DNA from: Flavobacteriaceae bacterium
Lineage (GTDB): Bacteria; Bacteroidota; Bacteroidia; Flavobacteriales; Flavobacteriaceae
NCBI GenBank assembly: GCA_028279515.1
Contig: JANQNQ010000011.1
Coordinates: forward strand, 62,001 to 126,000
Direction: 5' to 3'
DNA: 64,000 nt
How positions within the stretch are numbered: the stretch's first letter is position 1; each line of letters begins with the position of its first letter. Of this stretch, positions 33,467-41,693 are shown piece after piece. Under the pieces are notes generated by a model. It saw only the letters and a program-made list of their open reading frames with translations. It was not told where the DNA came from and did not search any database. The position numbers and the translations under genes are program-made.

Positions 33467-33874
33467 CTAGAAAGGCTCCATAACGGTTCTGGTAACGCCG
33501 TCAAGGCTTTCTATCACCAAGTTTTCCCCATCCCTATAGATCTTAACTACTGTTCCTTGCTCTTCTAAGTAGCGTATTCTGTATTGGCTATTTCCTAGAT
33601 TGCGCCAGTTCCAACCAAGTTCTGTAGCTACGATTCCGCATTCTTCTGGGAATTCATTGGTTATAATGCGATCACTTAAGATTGACTTATCGGCCCTGTA
33701 CTCAGTGTAAAAGTGCGGTTCGCATGTTGAGAGATCAACCTGTACATTGGATTCAAACCGTGCGATGGGTCGCCATTTACCAATGATGATGTCAGAACTT
33801 GAGTCATCATCACTTGAGCAACCAAGCATCGTTGCCACTATCAATAGTAGAAAAGTCAATTTTAGTTTTGTCAT
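33467..33874 (-). CDS. Lipocalin-like lipoprotein
   Basis: 135 residues. The lipobox ATMLGC gives Cys19, followed by a Ser/Asp-rich tether SSDDDSSSDIIIGKW. The domain begins with IIGKWRPIARFESN and shows strand pairs with Cys (LSTCEPHFYTEYRADKS, EECGIVATELGWNWRNLGNSQYRIRYLEEQG), typical of lipocalin-like small lipoproteins in flavobacteria. Function unknown. It lies 63 bases downstream of hutF and just upstream of the 32824-32129 pair. Confidence 0.7.
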   Translation of the reverse strand: MTKLKLTFLLLIVATMLGCSSDDDSSSDIIIGKWRPIARFESNVQVDLSTCEPHFYTEYRADKSILSDRIITNEFPEECGIVATELGWNWRNLGNSQYRIRYLEEQGTVVKIYRDGENLVIESLDGVTRTVMEPF

Positions 33875-33937
33875 TGTATCACTTCATTTAATGTTTATGT
33901 ATGATTTGATTCTGGAACTTAAGATAATAACTTCAAT

Positions 33938-35317
33938 TTACCTGCTGCCCAATTCTCTCATGATTTCACCAAAGGTATTCCTGATTTCATTTTGTTTTGT
34001 GTGACGGCCGTTCTCGACTATCAATCTGCCATGAGAAATGGTTGCCTTTTGCATTGCGCTATCGGAAGCATAGACAATGGTAGATGCCAAGCTTTTGTCA
34101 CTGCAGCTCACCAATAGGGGATGGGTGCCATCAAGAATACATGCATTGAAAGGCGCTCCGATTTTAAAATATTCGTGCTCAAAATTGTTCATGGCCTTTC
34201 TACCTGCAATGGTTGCCATTTCGAGTGCGTAGGTTCCACCGTCGGCTTGTTTTGGAGAGAAATAAGTATTTCGTTTATGAGTGATCAGTCGTTGTCCGTA
34301 GTCCAAAATTCGCAATTCTTCAAGCGGATTTAACCCAATGTGACTGTCAGTTCCGATGCTCCATTTACCGCCTTCTTCTTGGTATTTTCTGAGCGGAAAG
34401 AGTCCGTCGCCTAAGTTTCCTTCTGTGCTCGGGCAGATAACTACGTTCGCCCCACTTTTGGCAATACCCACAGTTTCTTCATCTGTTAAGTGCGTAGCGT
34501 GGACCAAGTGGGATCTTTCATTCAAAGCTACATTGTCTAATAGCCATTCTACGGGCCTTTTTCCTAAATAGGCGATAGAATCTTCTATTTCTTTTAGTTG
34601 TTCTGAAACGTGTATGTGAAACGGAATGTCTTGTGGTCCCGATTTGGCGACTTCGGCTATATCGGTTGGTTCGACACCCCGCATCGAGTGGATCCCAATG
34701 GCGATGTTGGCCTGCTCGTAATGGTTGCAAGCTGCTTTACTCGCCTCCAGTAATTTTAAGTATTCGTCTATGGTAGCAGAGATGAATCTTCTTTGTCTGT
34801 CATTTGGCGGCAGTCCGAAGCCTCCTTTTTGATAGAATATTGGGCACAGTGTGATACCGATTCCGGCGGATTTGGCAGCTGCGACCAATCGACTTCCCAT
34901 CTCGGCAAGGTTGTCATAGGGTTTTCCGTCTTTGTCATGATGCACGTAATGAAATTCGGCTACATTGGTATATCCATGACGTGCCATTTCAGAATACAGC
35001 ATGGTGGCAATCGCTTCCATTTGATCCGGATTCATGCTCAAAGCCAATTGATACATGGCTTCGCGCCAGCCCCAAAAGTCATCGGGATTTTCGGTGCCTT
35101 CGTGCCTTTCCGCTAGGCCAGCCATTGCATATTGAAACGCATGCGAATGTGCATTTTGAAATCCAGGGATGGCGATGGAATGTTCACCAAAGAAAGACGG
35201 GTCTTGATTTTCTGAAGTAGAAATATCAACGATGTTTCCTTTGTCATCTACCGTTATGCTAGCATTTGTGAGCCAGCCTGAGTTTTGTAATAGTTTTTTG
35301 AATTTATATGTTTTCAT
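33938..35317 (-). CDS. hutF: Formimidoylglutamate deiminase
   Basis: 459 residues, amidohydrolase superfamily. It converts N-formimidoyl-L-glutamate to N-formyl-L-glutamate plus ammonia. Motifs: PGFQNAHSHAFQ (His ligands, residues 57 and 59), the HutF-type WGWREAMYQLA, HIHVSEQLKEIE (His and Glu, metal and substrate), HATHL and GTDSHIGLN near the C-terminal part. Length and motifs match HutF. It follows hutG after 29 bases, and together they give the last two steps of the five-step histidine pathway (formimidoyl- to formyl-glutamate to glutamate). hutH, hutU and hutI are not in this window. Confidence 0.9.
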   Translation of the reverse strand: MKTYKFKKLLQNSGWLTNASITVDDKGNIVDISTSENQDPSFFGEHSIAIPGFQNAHSHAFQYAMAGLAERHEGTENPDDFWGWREAMYQLALSMNPDQMEAIATMLYSEMARHGYTNVAEFHYVHHDKDGKPYDNLAEMGSRLVAAAKSAGIGITLCPIFYQKGGFGLPPNDRQRRFISATIDEYLKLLEASKAACNHYEQANIAIGIHSMRGVEPTDIAEVAKSGPQDIPFHIHVSEQLKEIEDSIAYLGKRPVEWLLDNVALNERSHLVHATHLTDEETVGIAKSGANVVICPSTEGNLGDGLFPLRKYQEEGGKWSIGTDSHIGLNPLEELRILDYGQRLITHKRNTYFSPKQADGGTYALEMATIAGRKAMNNFEHEYFKIGAPFNACILDGTHPLLVSCSDKSLASTIVYASDSAMQKATISHGRLIVENGRHTKQNEIRNTFGEIMRELGSR

Positions 35318-35346
35318 TACGAGAATTAGCTATTGAAACGTTTAAA

Positions 35347-36153
35347 TTATAGTACGTTCATGGTGTCAATTAAATCGAGAATCGTCTTCCTCAGAATATC
35401 TTTTACGTCTGAAGCACGCTCTTTATTGTAGGTAAGCTCATTATCATCCATGTACAAGATCTTGTTCATTTCTAGCTGTAATGCATGGACATCATTCCCA
35501 GGTTTACCAAAATAACGGGTGATGTGTCCGCCTTTGAATGGCGAATTGTGATTTACTCCGTACACTCCTGATCTAAGATTGCCTAAAGCCGAGTTGATAA
35601 GGGCCGGATGTGCCGTTTTTTCATCGTTGTTACCAAGGATCATATCTGGGAACACCTCTTTTTGAATGGTGCTGACCTTATGCCGAATGGAATGCGCATC
35701 CCAGAGAAGTACCTTGCCAAATTGTTTTTTGCGTTCTTCGAGTAGTGCTTCGATCTTCCGATAATACGGCCAATAATAGGTGTCCAATCGCCGTTGTTTT
35801 TCGGCCACATCGGGTTCAAGATCTTTTGATTTATAGATATCGTTTCCGAAGAAATCAGTGGTCGGCGTACAGGTGGTGATAAGCCTTCCATCAGTATATA
35901 AAGGAACACTTTCTGGGTCTCTGTTCAGGTCAATCACCCATCTGCTTAAGTTGGCCTTGATGACCGTGATGCCCAGTTCTGGTGCAAAATCATAGAGTTT
36001 ATGGACAAACCAATCTGTATCGTCTACCAAATTTCGCATTCGTTTCTTGTAATGCTTTTTGATCTCGGAAGGAAAGCCTGTTCCAGCATGTGGAACGCTG
36101 ATCACAATAGGTGCGAGGGGAGTGGTTGGTTCTTTAAGGTTGAATAAATCCAT
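35347..36153 (-). CDS. hutG: N-formylglutamate amidohydrolase
   Basis: 268 residues. It removes the formyl group from N-formylglutamate to give glutamate and formate. The family pattern is clear: PIVISVPHAGTGFP near the N-terminus (His metal ligand), VDDTDWFV, WVIDLNRDPES, WDAHSIRH (metal ligands) and GVNHNSPFKGGHITRYFG with a further histidine. It is upstream of hutF in the same operon and its product chemistry fits. It is the FGase-type HutG, not the arginase-like formimidoylglutamase. Confidence 0.9.
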   Translation of the reverse strand: MDLFNLKEPTTPLAPIVISVPHAGTGFPSEIKKHYKKRMRNLVDDTDWFVHKLYDFAPELGITVIKANLSRWVIDLNRDPESVPLYTDGRLITTCTPTTDFFGNDIYKSKDLEPDVAEKQRRLDTYYWPYYRKIEALLEERKKQFGKVLLWDAHSIRHKVSTIQKEVFPDMILGNNDEKTAHPALINSALGNLRSGVYGVNHNSPFKGGHITRYFGKPGNDVHALQLEMNKILYMDDNELTYNKERASDVKDILRKTILDLIDTMNVL

Positions 36154-36235
36154 GTTGCTAATTTAGTAATTAGCAGGGCACTTTCATATGTAATTATGGT
36201 TTAGTTTTTTTACCACTGATCGTTAGCTGCTGGGA

Positions 36236-36679
36236 TTATTTCCAACTTTGTAATTCGATCAAGTTTCCTTCGAGGTCTCTTGCGTATACAAAGGTAATTT
36301 CTCCCACGCCTTCGACTTTTCTCTTTGTGATTTTGCCTGACGATTGTCCGCCATTTTTCAAGAGAGTTTCTAGCGTTTTTTCTACACTTTCAACTTCAAA
36401 AGCGATATGCCCGAATCCCCTTTTGTTTGGAGGAACGAGATCCTGCTCCTCAATGGTCCCATATTGATAGATTTCGAGTGTCGGGCCGTTTTCGCCATAT
36501 CCCGGAAGTAACAAATGAGCTCCTTCTAATTGGGCATTTTTGAGCCCTGTTCCTTTTTCAAGCCACTCTCCAGATTGTTTTCGAATGGGAGGGACAATTT
36601 TACAGTGGAACGTCCTTACGTAGAAATCAGCAAGTGTTTTCCAATTTGTACTTACAATGTTTGTATGGGCGAATCTCAT
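36236..36679 (-). CDS. VOC family (glyoxalase/dioxygenase-like) protein
   Basis: 147 residues forming one vicinal-oxygen-chelate unit: FAHTNIVSTNWKTLADFYVRTFHCK, then GHIAFEVESVEKTLETLLKNGGQSSGK and ITFVYARDLEGNLIELQSW. The metal triad appears as His5 (FAHTN), a His in GHIAFEV and Glu near the end. Members include glyoxalase I, extradiol dioxygenases and fosfomycin-resistance enzymes. The specific reaction cannot be set. It is 82 bases downstream of hutG. Confidence 0.82.
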   Translation of the reverse strand: MRFAHTNIVSTNWKTLADFYVRTFHCKIVPPIRKQSGEWLEKGTGLKNAQLEGAHLLLPGYGENGPTLEIYQYGTIEEQDLVPPNKRGFGHIAFEVESVEKTLETLLKNGGQSSGKITKRKVEGVGEITFVYARDLEGNLIELQSWK

Positions 36680-36714
36680 TTTAATTTAGTTGAAAATTTC
36701 TTCGCTATCTATGA

Positions 36715-37206
36715 TCAGTGAAGACTGATTACTTTTGATATTAACCATTTCTCACCTTCGTTCTTCCAAATTAGAATGAATTTAACTGGCTTGGATTCGG
36801 CATTTGGTTCTTGATTATTGTAAAATTTGTGATACCCAATCTGAACAGCACCATAATCTTTGATCGGATAAACTTCAATACTTCCTTCGACCAAGGTGCG
36901 TGTTACTTTTCCGCAAATGTTATTTTCAATTGACGTTAGGACATCTTGTTTTGAAGTCGACAAACCTCCTTTATCATGATAAAACTCGAGGTCTTCGGCA
37001 TACATAGAAGCTTGCTTTTTCATGTCGCAAGCATTGTAGGCATCAAAATACTCCTTGTCTTTGGCAACAATGGTATCGTATATTTCTTGATTTACAGGGA
37101 TATACTCAGTTTGACGAATTTCTGCGATCGTTTTTTGAGCATGACACACATTACTTGAGAGGATGAGGGTTGCTAAGACAAATAACCCGTTTTGTAGTAC
37201 GTTCAT
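36715..37206 (-). CDS. Secreted SnoaL/DUF4440-like protein
   Basis: 163 residues with a signal peptide (cut near SNVCHAQ, about residue 24). The NTF2-like body is clear: YDTIVAKDKEYFDAYNACDMKKQASMYAEDLEFYHDKGGLSTSKQDVLTSIENNICGK, then YGAVQIGYHKFYNNQE and ILIWKNEGEKWLISKVISLH, the DUF4440 plan. No enzymatic activity is assured. It is one of three SnoaL-type proteins in the window and the only one that is plainly exported. Confidence 0.8.
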   Translation of the reverse strand: MNVLQNGLFVLATLILSSNVCHAQKTIAEIRQTEYIPVNQEIYDTIVAKDKEYFDAYNACDMKKQASMYAEDLEFYHDKGGLSTSKQDVLTSIENNICGKVTRTLVEGSIEVYPIKDYGAVQIGYHKFYNNQEPNAESKPVKFILIWKNEGEKWLISKVISLH

Positions 37207-37329
37207 AGTTTAAATTTGATTTTCAGTGCAACCGAAGATACTTAATAAGAACCAATTTGAGAGCGCAAATTTAACCTAAATGAAGGGCAGTTGTTGTTGA
37301 TCATGTTTTCGTTCCTGTTCTGTAAAGGT

Positions 37330-37986
37330 TTATGACTTCGGAAACTTTTTTAATCCGTATTTGTATACGTATCCAATGAACCCCACAATGATAAGCATGC
37401 CAAGCGCTGATGGAATGTATTGACTGTGGGGCTGGTACTGATCGAGCACGGTTCCTACAAAAGCTGAAAGCAGGGCAAAAAAGGCACTGGTCATTTTATA
37501 AATATGTTCATAGATCCAAATGCGGTGTTTTTGGTAGGTTTTCTTCGGAATTAGATATCGCAGAAAGTCATAGGTGATGATGAAGAGTAGGGCACCTACG
37601 GTACTGTAAATGATGACCGGAGACCAGATCATTCCGATGGATTTGAAGTAATAGAGAAAATAGACCAGAACCACTAAACTGATGACCGCCGCTGCTATGT
37701 CGATTCTCTTCGGTGTGTTGGATTTTGACAGCAATACGCGATAACCTGAAAAGGATACATATCCACTCAATACGGTAATAACCAATAAGAACGTATTTCT
37801 TCCGAAGACAAAAACACCGATCAATCCTGTGAGAATGACTATCGAAATAAATCGAAGAAAGTACTTTCCGCTTTTGTTATGTGTCTTTCCTCCCTTTGTG
37901 CTGAGTAGCGCGACAAGCCCGAGTATTAGCGCCGAAGCACCTGTTATGATGTGAAGCAGAATGTTTACTTGATGAGCGGTTTCCAT
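37330..37986 (-). CDS. DUF2306-like membrane protein
   Basis: 218 residues from the ATG at 37986; a longer frame from 38028 adds 14 non-hydrophobic residues. Seven predicted helices with the pattern VNILLHIITGASALILGLVALLSTKGGKTHNKSGKYFLRF near the start (His in helix 1, then G-x-x-x-H) resemble DUF2306 and related heme-oxidase-like membrane proteins of Bacteroidota. Function not known. It is separated by 130 bases of empty DNA from the LytTR gene. Confidence 0.7.
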   Translation of the reverse strand: METAHQVNILLHIITGASALILGLVALLSTKGGKTHNKSGKYFLRFISIVILTGLIGVFVFGRNTFLLVITVLSGYVSFSGYRVLLSKSNTPKRIDIAAAVISLVVLVYFLYYFKSIGMIWSPVIIYSTVGALLFIITYDFLRYLIPKKTYQKHRIWIYEHIYKMTSAFFALLSAFVGTVLDQYQPHSQYIPSALGMLIIVGFIGYVYKYGLKKFPKS

Positions 37987-38159
37987 ATTTAAAGGCTTTT
38001 TGGTTATTAAAGATGAATTCGAACACAAGTAATTGAAATACAGGTGTCAGCGAAAGTGAAATCCAGTGAATGGCCTAAATGAACGGTGAGCGATATGAAA
38101 AACTGGGTGAGTGATCTGCTGTGAAACTAATGGTCAGGAAAGTATTACCTCCGGTCTAG

Positions 38160-38981
38160 CTATTCGATCTTAATGAGTTTTCGAATGGTGGTCGAGTAGC
38201 TTTTGCTACTTGTGATAGCGGTGATTCCGTTGTCGAATTCGATCACATACCTTCCGTTTAGATGTGGTTTGATTTTTTTGATGTGTGTTTCATTTACAAT
38301 ATACTTTCTATGCACTCTAGAAAAGTTTTTGTTCAATCTTTTTTCCAGAAAGAGTAGGGAATAATCACACAATTTTTTCTCTCCCGAGTTGCTATATACA
38401 AAAGAGTAGTTGTCAAAGGCCTCAAAATAGACGATATCATCAATGGGAATGAGTAGGATGGTTTCGCCTTGTTTCACTGGAACGCTTGTCATGGGTTCTC
38501 CAGAGTCCAATAGATTAATGTCGTCTTCATGGTTATCTTGTTTGGTATCTCTGTTTTTAGGAAAGTAACTTTGGAAAAAACTAAAACCCAAGATCAAAGA
38601 GATGATACCATTGAACACATACATTTTTCCAGCCGAGAAAGGCTGAAAAGGTTGACGCTGAAACACCAAGGACCTAATCAAGTGCTCTATCTCGGTAGCC
38701 AAAACAGCTACTAAAAAGAAAGCGATAAACAAGAATAGGTATAATTTCCCCTTTGCATTAAAATAGGAGATGAACCAGTTTCGATTTAAGCCGATAAAGA
38801 CAAGGGTATATCCAATAATAAAGCTGGTTGATAACGATTGAATACAGGATTGAATCCAATTAAGACCGTCATTCATGACGTAATTGGCAGTGCCTATTCC
38901 GATGCCCACCAACACAATGTGCGGTAGAAATCGATTAGCTGCTTTAAGGTCCAATTGTGTCGAATGTATACTTGTATTCAT
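38160..38981 (-). CDS. LytTR-family regulator with membrane anchor
   Basis: 273 residues. Four hydrophobic N-terminal segments (residues about 20-145) are followed by a LytTR DNA-binding domain (about 170-273): IPIDDIVYFEAFDNYSFVYSNSGEKKLCDYSLLFLEKRLNKNFSRVHRKYIVNETHIKKI. The domain has the His/Arg-Lys-Tyr-Ile-Val pattern of that family. Without a receiver domain the membrane part itself must sense the signal. Stop and start distances suggest it leads the DinB gene at 38999. The target promoters were not identified. Confidence 0.87.
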   Translation of the reverse strand: MNTSIHSTQLDLKAANRFLPHIVLVGIGIGTANYVMNDGLNWIQSCIQSLSTSFIIGYTLVFIGLNRNWFISYFNAKGKLYLFLFIAFFLVAVLATEIEHLIRSLVFQRQPFQPFSAGKMYVFNGIISLILGFSFFQSYFPKNRDTKQDNHEDDINLLDSGEPMTSVPVKQGETILLIPIDDIVYFEAFDNYSFVYSNSGEKKLCDYSLLFLEKRLNKNFSRVHRKYIVNETHIKKIKPHLNGRYVIEFDNGITAITSSKSYSTTIRKLIKIE

Positions 38982-38998
38982 TTGATATCAATTTGAAA

Positions 38999-39472
38999 CT
39001 AATTCTCGTCTTTGATTCTTTTCTTAATAAGTAGTATTTGCCCAAGGTGATAATAGGTGTGTTCTATGATCATGTCAATGTTCCTAGCATAGATTCCGTA
39101 TTTGGGTTCGACAAAGCTGCTTTCTAATTTTTCGTTCGTCATGTCTTCAACAAGACGTATGAACCTTTCTGAATCATTGCAAAATGTATTTACCAAACCT
39201 CTCCAGTCTTGTTCTGACTCAATGGGTGGTGCGTCAAAACTGTATTTGTCTCGTATGTCGAGTGAGCCGCCTTCTAGCACTTGCGCAACTCCGGCAAGGT
39301 AATAATGAACATGAAATGTTATGTCGGCAATGGTATTGAAGTCCTCTATTTTCTGCGTAGCCTGTTTCCAATTCAGGTTAAAAATCTGTTCCTTAAAATT
39401 AGTCCCTAAGACCCACTTGCCTTCTGTCAAGACTTCTTTAAGGCGATCAGCAAGGTATGTGTTTAGTTTCAT
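38999..39472 (-). CDS. DinB-like protein (DUF1572 type)
   Basis: 157 residues. DinB-like four-helix bundle with the metal ligands in FHVHYYLAGVAQVL (helix 2) and IDMIIEHTYYHLGQILLIKK (last helix). NWKQATQKIEDFNTIADI and ESEQDWRGLVN complete the pattern. It may be a thiol- or metal-dependent enzyme of unknown substrate. It lies 25 bases downstream of the methyltransferase gene and 17 bases upstream of the LytTR gene, all on one strand. Confidence 0.78.
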   Translation of the reverse strand: MKLNTYLADRLKEVLTEGKWVLGTNFKEQIFNLNWKQATQKIEDFNTIADITFHVHYYLAGVAQVLEGGSLDIRDKYSFDAPPIESEQDWRGLVNTFCNDSERFIRLVEDMTNEKLESSFVEPKYGIYARNIDMIIEHTYYHLGQILLIKKRIKDEN

Positions 39473-39497
39473 TGGTAATGACTAAGGTTGTTTAAAA

Positions 39498-40250
39498 TTA
39501 TTGGCAAACAAAAATCTGCTTATCAGAAGTGTCCATGAATGCTTCTTCTTTAAAATCTCCAAACTTATGTAAGATAGTAAATCCGTTCTGTTTTAAATAG
39601 GAATCCAATTCCTGCGGAAAAAACAATCTCATGTCCAAATTTTGAGTTGAATCGAACGCTCCGTTGATAAAATAATGCCATTCAATACGATTGATCTGTG
39701 TTTTACGCTCATATCGCATGGTTTGTTTTATCAAAACATCCCTTCCGTCACTGGTGGTATACTGTGCGATTTCCTTTTGTTCTTTTTCGGCTTCGACGAT
39801 GTACTCAATATTTGGGCTGAAACAATCAAAAAGAAATAAACCACCTTTTTTAAGATGCTTCTTTATCACTTTTAGCGTCTTGAAAAGATCTTCATTCTGA
39901 TACAAGTGATGGATGGAATTAAAGGGAATAAATATGAGGTCGAATTTTTCGGGCAAGTCCAACGTTCTCATATCTGCTTCTATAAACTCAATTTCTAACC
40001 CTTCTGCGGAAGCTTTATTTCTTGCTTGTTCGAGCATGGACGGAGTAAAATCAATGCCACTGATGTCATGCCCTTCCTTAGCAATAGGAATGGTAAGCCT
40101 TCCCGTACCACAGCAAAGCTCAAGAATGCGGGCTTCCTTACTTTTTGGTAGCCATCGCATGTAGAACTCCAGATCATTTATATGAGTGTTCATTCCATCA
40201 TAAATGTTGGCGTCATATACTAAATCTCCGACGGTATAATTACTGTTCAT
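39498..40250 (-). CDS. Class I SAM-dependent methyltransferase
   Basis: 250 residues. The Rossmann core starts at ARILELCCGTGRLTIPIAKEG (motif I, E-x-C-C-G-T-G), followed by DISGIDFTPSMLEQAR and DLIFIPFNSIHHL (motif IV region), then LKKGGLFLFDCFSP. This is the small-molecule Methyltransf_25 type. The substrate is unknown. It belongs to the three-gene run with DinB and the LytTR regulator. A 247-base gap with a terminator separates it from the upstream porin-like gene. Confidence 0.86.
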   Translation of the reverse strand: MNSNYTVGDLVYDANIYDGMNTHINDLEFYMRWLPKSKEARILELCCGTGRLTIPIAKEGHDISGIDFTPSMLEQARNKASAEGLEIEFIEADMRTLDLPEKFDLIFIPFNSIHHLYQNEDLFKTLKVIKKHLKKGGLFLFDCFSPNIEYIVEAEKEQKEIAQYTTSDGRDVLIKQTMRYERKTQINRIEWHYFINGAFDSTQNLDMRLFFPQELDSYLKQNGFTILHKFGDFKEEAFMDTSDKQIFVCQ

Positions 40251-40449
40251 TTGTGTCTTTCAATATCTAATATAATGTAATCCATGAATCGAAAATAAAG
40301 CGCCATTGCATTAAGCGATGGGCTTCTTACTGGTAATGTATAAACATAGTAAAAATATACTCTAATATTATACTTGCCTTCGGATGATTCTGTCGACACT
40401 TCTTTTGGTAAAAACTTGGGGATTGGGTGGTTTTTCGACTAGACAAAGA

Positions 40450-40476
40450 AAAACCCAAGCAAATAACTTGGGTTTT
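40450..40476 (-). terminator. Intrinsic terminator of the beta-barrel gene
   Basis: Perfect 10-bp stem AAAACCCAAG / CTTGGGTTTT with a 7-base loop, 22 bases downstream of the stop at 40498. On the minus strand the stem runs into a run of T's (GGGTTTTTCTTTG). The rest of this gap (40251-40449) shows no gene. Confidence 0.85.
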
Positions 40477-40497
40477 AAGATGTCGATTGATTAATTC

Positions 40498-41037
40498 TTA
40501 GAAAAAGAAGTAGCCGACAGACAATTGAAATACACCGTTTTGGTTTTTATCCGAAAAACCCTCTACGTTGTTGATGTCAGACAGCCCAAGATTATACCTT
40601 GCACTGAAATTGAGTCCGTTGTCTAGTTTATAGCCTACGCCAAAATTTACACCTAAATCTACCGTATTATATAGGTCTTTCAAGTCTAAATTATCATTTT
40701 TGGCCGAGAGTAAAAACCCTATTTGTGGCCCTGCTTCGAGGCTTAAACCTTTTGTCAAGTAATATTTTCCCATTAATGGAATGTTCAGATAATTTAGAGT
40801 GACATTAGACCCTTGACCTGAATACATCATTTCAGGTTGGAAGGAGAATTTTTCAGAGATTGGTATTTCTGCCATAAGTCCAAAATGAAGATCAGTTGAA
40901 GGGTCGAGGTCACCTGTGTTGTCACCACTGATTTGAGCAAGGTTTAAACCCGCTTTTGCACCAAATTGAATGTCTTGAGCCTGGGACGTTGCTAATCCCA
41001 AAATAGCAATTACAGTTACTAGTAATGTTTTTTTCAT
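40498..41037 (-). CDS. PorT-family outer membrane beta-barrel protein
   Basis: 179 residues with a signal peptide (TSQAQ, about residue 20). The mature part has alternating strands of a small outer-membrane barrel: FGAKAGLNLAQISGDNTGDLDPSTDLHFGLMAEIPISEKFSFQPEMMYSGQGSN, then SLEAGPQIGFLLSAKND and a C-terminal strand ending in GVFQLSVGYFFF with terminal Phe, as in the PorT/OmpW-like families of Bacteroidota. It is probably an adhesion or stabilising barrel rather than a pore. Transcribed alone and closed by the terminator at 40450. Confidence 0.86.
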   Translation of the reverse strand: MKKTLLVTVIAILGLATSQAQDIQFGAKAGLNLAQISGDNTGDLDPSTDLHFGLMAEIPISEKFSFQPEMMYSGQGSNVTLNYLNIPLMGKYYLTKGLSLEAGPQIGFLLSAKNDNLDLKDLYNTVDLGVNFGVGYKLDNGLNFSARYNLGLSDINNVEGFSDKNQNGVFQLSVGYFFF

Positions 41038-41206
41038 AATTCATGATTTTAAGTTATTACGCATCAAATCAACTGATTATTTGAAAGATTAAGTCATGGT
41101 TTAAAACAGTTTTAACTTCATTTAACCGAGTTTAACAGAGGCACTTGAATAATTAGGATTTATTAACATTCAGCAGGGATTTGGTTGTTGTTGAAGATAA
41201 ATTACG

Positions 41207-41240
41207 AATAAGGGCCACCCTTTTTTGGGCGGCCCTTATT
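41207..41240 (-). terminator. Strong intrinsic terminator
   Basis: Stem AATAAGGGCC / GGCCCTTATT extended by three C-G pairs across one mismatch, with a 6-base loop. It lies 37 bases downstream of the end of the reading frame at 41277-41411, and about 450 bases from the next recognised gene on either side. It therefore seems to end a transcript that has no annotated gene. Confidence 0.7.
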
Positions 41241-41276
41241 AATAATAGTAAATGCTATGAACTTTTGAATTTATAT

Positions 41277-41411
41277 TTATTGTTCGCCGTTTGGTTTCAG
41301 TGATTTTTCCCATGGGTATGTTGAATATACAAACGATGGATTCTCAGTCATTGCCGTTGCTGGTAAGGTAGACTCAGTTGGTTGCGATTTATCTAATTGA
41401 AGCGCATTCTG
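41277..41411 (-). other. Protein-like 44-codon frame without a start codon
   Basis: Between stops, the minus strand encodes LQLDKSQPTESTLPATAM and then TENPSFVYSTYPWEKSLKPN, ending in GEQ and TAA at 41277-41279. The composition and codon use look real, but the frame has no ATG at its beginning; the only Met is at codon 21 (which would give a 24-aa peptide). It may be the end of a decayed gene whose 5' part has been lost or frame-shifted, or a small protein with an unusual start. A strong terminator follows directly. Confidence 0.35.
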
Positions 41412-41508
41412 TTATGTTTAATACTTAACAGTGAATTGCTTCTGGGATAAAACTATACCCCTGGGCTTAAAGCTTTGAGCGTAATTTTGCCCGAATTTGT
41501 GAAGTAGG

Positions 41509-41570
41509 AGATAGCCGCATAGGTACTTTGACGCGCAAGTATTTAACTTGCGCGCACGAGCGTGCTATCT
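41509..41570. repeat. REP-like or structured-RNA element
   Basis: Outer arms AGATAGCCGC and GCG-t-GCTATCT pair over ten bases with one bulge. Inside is a perfect 9-bp stem CGCGCAAGT / ACTTGCGCG with a 5-base loop, and short asymmetric internal loops between. It is GC-richer than the surrounding gap and no gene overlaps it. It could be a REP-type element moved by a Y1 transposase, or the core of an RNA. The rest of the 41038-41693 gap shows nothing else besides the terminator and the start-less frame. Confidence 0.55.
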
Positions 41571-41693
41571 AAATGGTAACAACGTTAACAACAGTCTTCA
41601 CGATGGCTTTTGCGATCGAAAGACCGACGCAGAAAACCTATGGCATCCAGATGTTGATTGTGATAGAAGAAAATAACAAATGTTCCTGTGAGA

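Noticed and set aside
34121-35220. Plus-strand frames antisense to hutF
   Set aside because: They are interrupted and lack any recognisable motif, while the minus-strand HutF is full length.
41038-41693. tmRNA or RNase P RNA in the 650-base gap
   Set aside because: Neither a tag-peptide frame with tRNA-like ends nor the conserved P4-region words of RNase P RNA are present.
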